From the NCBI GenBank assembly GCA_030917225.1, contig JAUPVD010000337.1, positions 1-5,776 of the forward strand: a stretch of 5,776 nucleotides of DNA. Direction: 5' to 3'. The position numbers and the translations under genes were made by a program. Shown piece after piece: positions 5,775 through 5,776 of the stretch. Source of the stretch: Pseudomonadota bacterium (GTDB lineage: Bacteria; Pseudomonadota; Gammaproteobacteria; Burkholderiales; Rhodocyclaceae). The notes below the pieces were generated by a model. It saw nothing but the letters and a program-made list of their open reading frames with translations, did no database searches and was not told where the DNA came from. The stretch's first letter is position 1, and the number at the start of each line of letters is the position of its first letter.

Positions 5775-5776
5775 AA

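Overview
The window reads as a piece of a denitrifying or N2O-reducing betaproteobacterium. The coding style and the Sec-type NosZ resemble Dechloromonas and other Rhodocyclales; this taxonomic guess comes from recognising the proteins, not from a search. It holds five protein genes, two of them near or at the window edges, and no RNA gene, mobile element or CRISPR array that I can see.

Layout. Positions 1-1091 (minus strand) hold the N-terminal half of a clade II (Sec-exported) nitrous-oxide reductase gene, nosZ, running off the left edge. Positions 1092-1306 are a divergent control region. It has a near-perfect FNR/DNR-type box (1196-1209), with a candidate -10 element at exactly the same distance on each side, and two inverted repeats in the nosZ leader. 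Positions 1307-1798 (plus strand) encode a small membrane-anchored periplasmic protein resembling the FixH/YtkA fold, with conserved-looking Met and Cys positions. A convergent junction with two hairpins follows (1793-1844). From 5763 down to 1850, all on the minus strand, lies a tight operon. It starts with exbD (complete), then a TonB-dependent outer-membrane receptor, then an exported Asp-box (BNR, 'sialidase-like') protein whose start overlaps the receptor's end. An exbB gene probably lies just beyond the right edge.

How the parts may work together. NosZ reduces N2O to N2 in the periplasm and needs many copper ions for its CuA and CuZ centres. Its divergent neighbour looks like a periplasmic copper-handling or assembly protein and appears to share the anaerobic regulator site. 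The ExbD/receptor/Asp-box operon looks like a self-contained, TonB-energised uptake module. Its last protein carries a CxCC cluster and a CPHH cluster rather than a visible sialidase active site. The most interesting hypothesis is that this module imports copper or a copper complex for N2O reductase. The sequence supports the gene identities and the arrangement; the copper substrate is inference only.
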